Both the position numbers and the translations under genes were made by a program. The notes beneath the pieces were generated by a model. The model saw only the letters and a program-made list of their open reading frames with translations. It searched no databases and was not told the DNA's origin. Shown one piece after another: positions 6,408 to 7,567 of a stretch of DNA of 7,567 nt. Source of the stretch: Tissierellia bacterium (GTDB taxonomy: Bacteria; Bacillota; Clostridia; Tissierellales; Tepidimicrobiaceae); NCBI GenBank assembly GCA_012798935.1, contig JAAZMG010000130.1, forward strand, positions 1 to 7,567, read 5' to 3'. Position 1 is the first letter of the stretch, and every line of letters starts with the position of its first letter.

Positions 6408-7346
6408 ATGGCGAATGTAACTTTTACTATAGATGGTCAAAAGGTAACAGTACCTAGTGACTATAATATTATTGAAGCAGCTAAAACAGTAGGTATAGAT
6501 ATACCAGCTTTATGTTATGATCCTAATTTAGAAGTAGTAGGGGCTTGCAGATTGTGTTTGGTTGAAATTGAAGGTAGTAGAAAACTACAAACTTCTTGCT
6601 CTACAAAGGTAAAAGAAGGAATGGTAGTTCATACTGAATCGGAAAAAGTAGTAAAATTAAGAAAAGAAATACTACAATTATTACTTGATAATCATCCTAA
6701 TGATTGTTTAACTTGTCAAAAAGCTGGCGAATGTTTACTCCAAAGATATGCTTATAGATATGATATTAAATTTAGGGAACATGATGGTGCAAGACGACCA
6801 AATTTAGTAGATACATCCAGTCCTTATATATTAAAAGATGATAGTAAATGCATACTATGTGGTAAATGTGTTAGAACCTGTAATCAGGTACTTGATAGAA
6901 AAGTGCTTTCATTTGGAGGTAGAGGCTTTGATACTAGAATAGTTGCAGATGCTAATTTTTCACTAGAAGAATCTACCTGTGTATCTTGTAACAGATGTGT
7001 TACAGTATGTCCAGTTGGTGCCCTTGTAGATAAAAGGCTTTTGGGCAAAACAAGGGTATGGGATGGTGAAATCAAGGGTGTTAAGTGTAAAGCTTGTGAT
7101 TATGGTTGTAATTTTGAAGTCTTATCCAAGAAAGGTAAGAATATAGCTGTGAGGGCTAAGGCTCCTTCAGAAGGAAGGCCTTTATGTTTAAAGGGAAGGC
7201 TTACTACAGAGTTAATGTATTTAGATGAACCAGAAACCCCTTATAAAAAAGAGGATGGAAAGTTCCAGGAAGCTACTTGGAAAGAGGCTTTAGGTTTAGA
7301 GGGTGTGTTTGAAAAAATATTATCAGATGAAAATGATAAAAAGTAA
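6408..7346 (+). CDS. NuoG-like multi-cluster iron-sulfur protein lacking a catalytic domain
   Basis: A 312-residue electron-transfer protein; residue numbers below count from its own first M (6408). It has a [2Fe-2S] ferredoxin domain (C36, C47, C50, C64); a His-Cys3 [4Fe-4S] motif (H96, C100, C103, C109); two ferredoxin-type [4Fe-4S] motifs (C148, C151, C154, C158 and C191, C194, C197, C201); and a fifth [4Fe-4S] site of the molybdopterin-oxidoreductase type (C227, C230, C234, C260). It ends soon after FQEATWKEAL (286-295), the segment that opens the molybdopterin domain in NuoG and formate dehydrogenase. The hydrogenase H-cluster motifs are also absent. The stop is followed by a proper ribosome site for the next gene, and the tail is Lys/Asp/Glu-rich, so this looks like a stable short form, not a recent frameshift. 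It probably wires HydB to the catalytic subunit. A decayed formate dehydrogenase is the alternative. Confidence 0.85.
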   Translation: MANVTFTIDGQKVTVPSDYNIIEAAKTVGIDIPALCYDPNLEVVGACRLCLVEIEGSRKLQTSCSTKVKEGMVVHTESEKVVKLRKEILQLLLDNHPNDCLTCQKAGECLLQRYAYRYDIKFREHDGARRPNLVDTSSPYILKDDSKCILCGKCVRTCNQVLDRKVLSFGGRGFDTRIVADANFSLEESTCVSCNRCVTVCPVGALVDKRLLGKTRVWDGEIKGVKCKACDYGCNFEVLSKKGKNIAVRAKAPSEGRPLCLKGRLTTELMYLDEPETPYKKEDGKFQEATWKEALGLEGVFEKILSDENDKK

Positions 7347-7364
7347 GTTGGGAGTTGAAAAATA

Positions 7365-7567
7365 ATGGTTCAAATAAGGATAAATGGTATAGATAGGGAA
7401 GTAGATGATAATATTACTGTACTTGAAGCCTGTAGAGGTTTAGGGATAGATATACCTACTTTATGCCATGATGAAAGATTAGAACCTTCTGCAGCTTGTA
7501 GGTTATGTGTAGTAGAGGTTAAGGGTAAGAAAAATCTTATGACTTCATGTTCACTTAAGGTGGCTGA
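7365..7567 (+). CDS. Start of a second ferredoxin-domain subunit, probably the catalytic hydrogenase or formate dehydrogenase subunit (cut by window)
   Basis: An open frame from ATG 7365, with GGGAG at 7350-7354, runs off the window after 67 codons. It encodes a plant-type [2Fe-2S] ferredoxin domain with C34, C45, C48 and C62 (C-x10-C-x2-C-x13-C), including IDIPTLCHDERLEP (28-41) and ACRLCVVEVKG (44-54). This is the N-terminal module of [FeFe]-hydrogenase HydA, of NAD-linked formate dehydrogenase alpha and of NuoG. It is a clear paralogue of the start of the preceding gene. As the fourth gene of the operon, lying 18 bases after that gene, it is the natural place for the catalytic subunit. No active-site motif lies inside the window, so HydA is an inference from context. 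Confidence 0.8.
   Translation, partial: MVQIRINGIDREVDDNITVLEACRGLGIDIPTLCHDERLEPSAACRLCVVEVKGKKNLMTSCSLKVA

Noticed and set aside
6884..7075. Open frame of 63 codons on the - strand
   Set aside because: It lies inside the cysteine-rich part of the NuoG-like gene and has no independent support.
6408..7346. Reading the NuoG-like gene as an [FeFe]-hydrogenase
   Set aside because: No H-cluster motifs are present; after the ferredoxin-type clusters comes a Mo-oxidoreductase type Fe-S site, and then the protein ends.
1..7567. CRISPR array, insertion sequence, phage or tRNA features
   Set aside because: No regularly spaced repeats, transposase or integrase motifs, or tRNA-like cloverleaf ending in CCA were seen; base composition and codon use are even across the window.

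Overview
The window is AT-rich throughout, with A/T-ending codons, frequent AGA/AGG arginine codons, strong AGGAGG-type ribosome sites and short AT-rich promoters. Together with genes for iron-sulfur flavin electron transfer, this points to an anaerobic, low-GC member of the Clostridia (Bacillota). A closer placement is not possible from this sequence. All recognisable genes read on the + strand.

Layout. Positions 1-250 hold no protein gene but contain several local hairpins. They may be the 3' part of a structured RNA cut by the window edge, and 6S RNA is the best but unproven guess. A promoter with an extended -10 then drives a single gene for a YbaK-type Cys-tRNA(Pro) deacylase (289-765), which ends at a very clear intrinsic terminator (800-840). 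Next comes a tightly coupled two-gene operon (928-3556): a plant-type glutamate-cysteine ligase, then a circularly permuted ATP-grasp ligase of the glutathionylspermidine-synthase kind, one base apart. The pair probably makes gamma-glutamylcysteine and then extends it, giving glutathione or a related thiol.

The 461-base gap 3557-4017 is rich in signals: a weak terminator, two adjacent perfect palindromes, a near-consensus promoter (TTGACA, 17 bases, TAATAT), and a terminator-like hairpin that lies before the next gene. This is either a regulated leader or a small RNA gene.

From 4018 to the right edge runs an electron-transfer operon: a NuoE/HydC-like [2Fe-2S] protein, a NuoF/HydB-like FMN- and NAD-binding Fe-S flavoprotein, a NuoG-like protein of about 312 residues that carries five predicted Fe-S clusters but no catalytic domain, and the start of a second protein with the same ferredoxin-like N-terminus. 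The set matches the soluble NAD(P)H-linked [FeFe]-hydrogenase or formate dehydrogenase complexes of anaerobes, many of which bifurcate electrons between NAD(P) and ferredoxin. Electrons would pass between NAD(H)/FMN on HydB and the catalytic subunit through the Fe-S chain. The catalytic subunit is probably the cut gene at 7365. Its active-site motifs lie outside the window, so hydrogenase versus formate dehydrogenase cannot be decided here.

The most interesting items are the ligase pair with its permuted ATP-grasp partner, the free-standing NuoG-like protein that stops just where a molybdopterin domain would begin, and the complex control region between the two operons.
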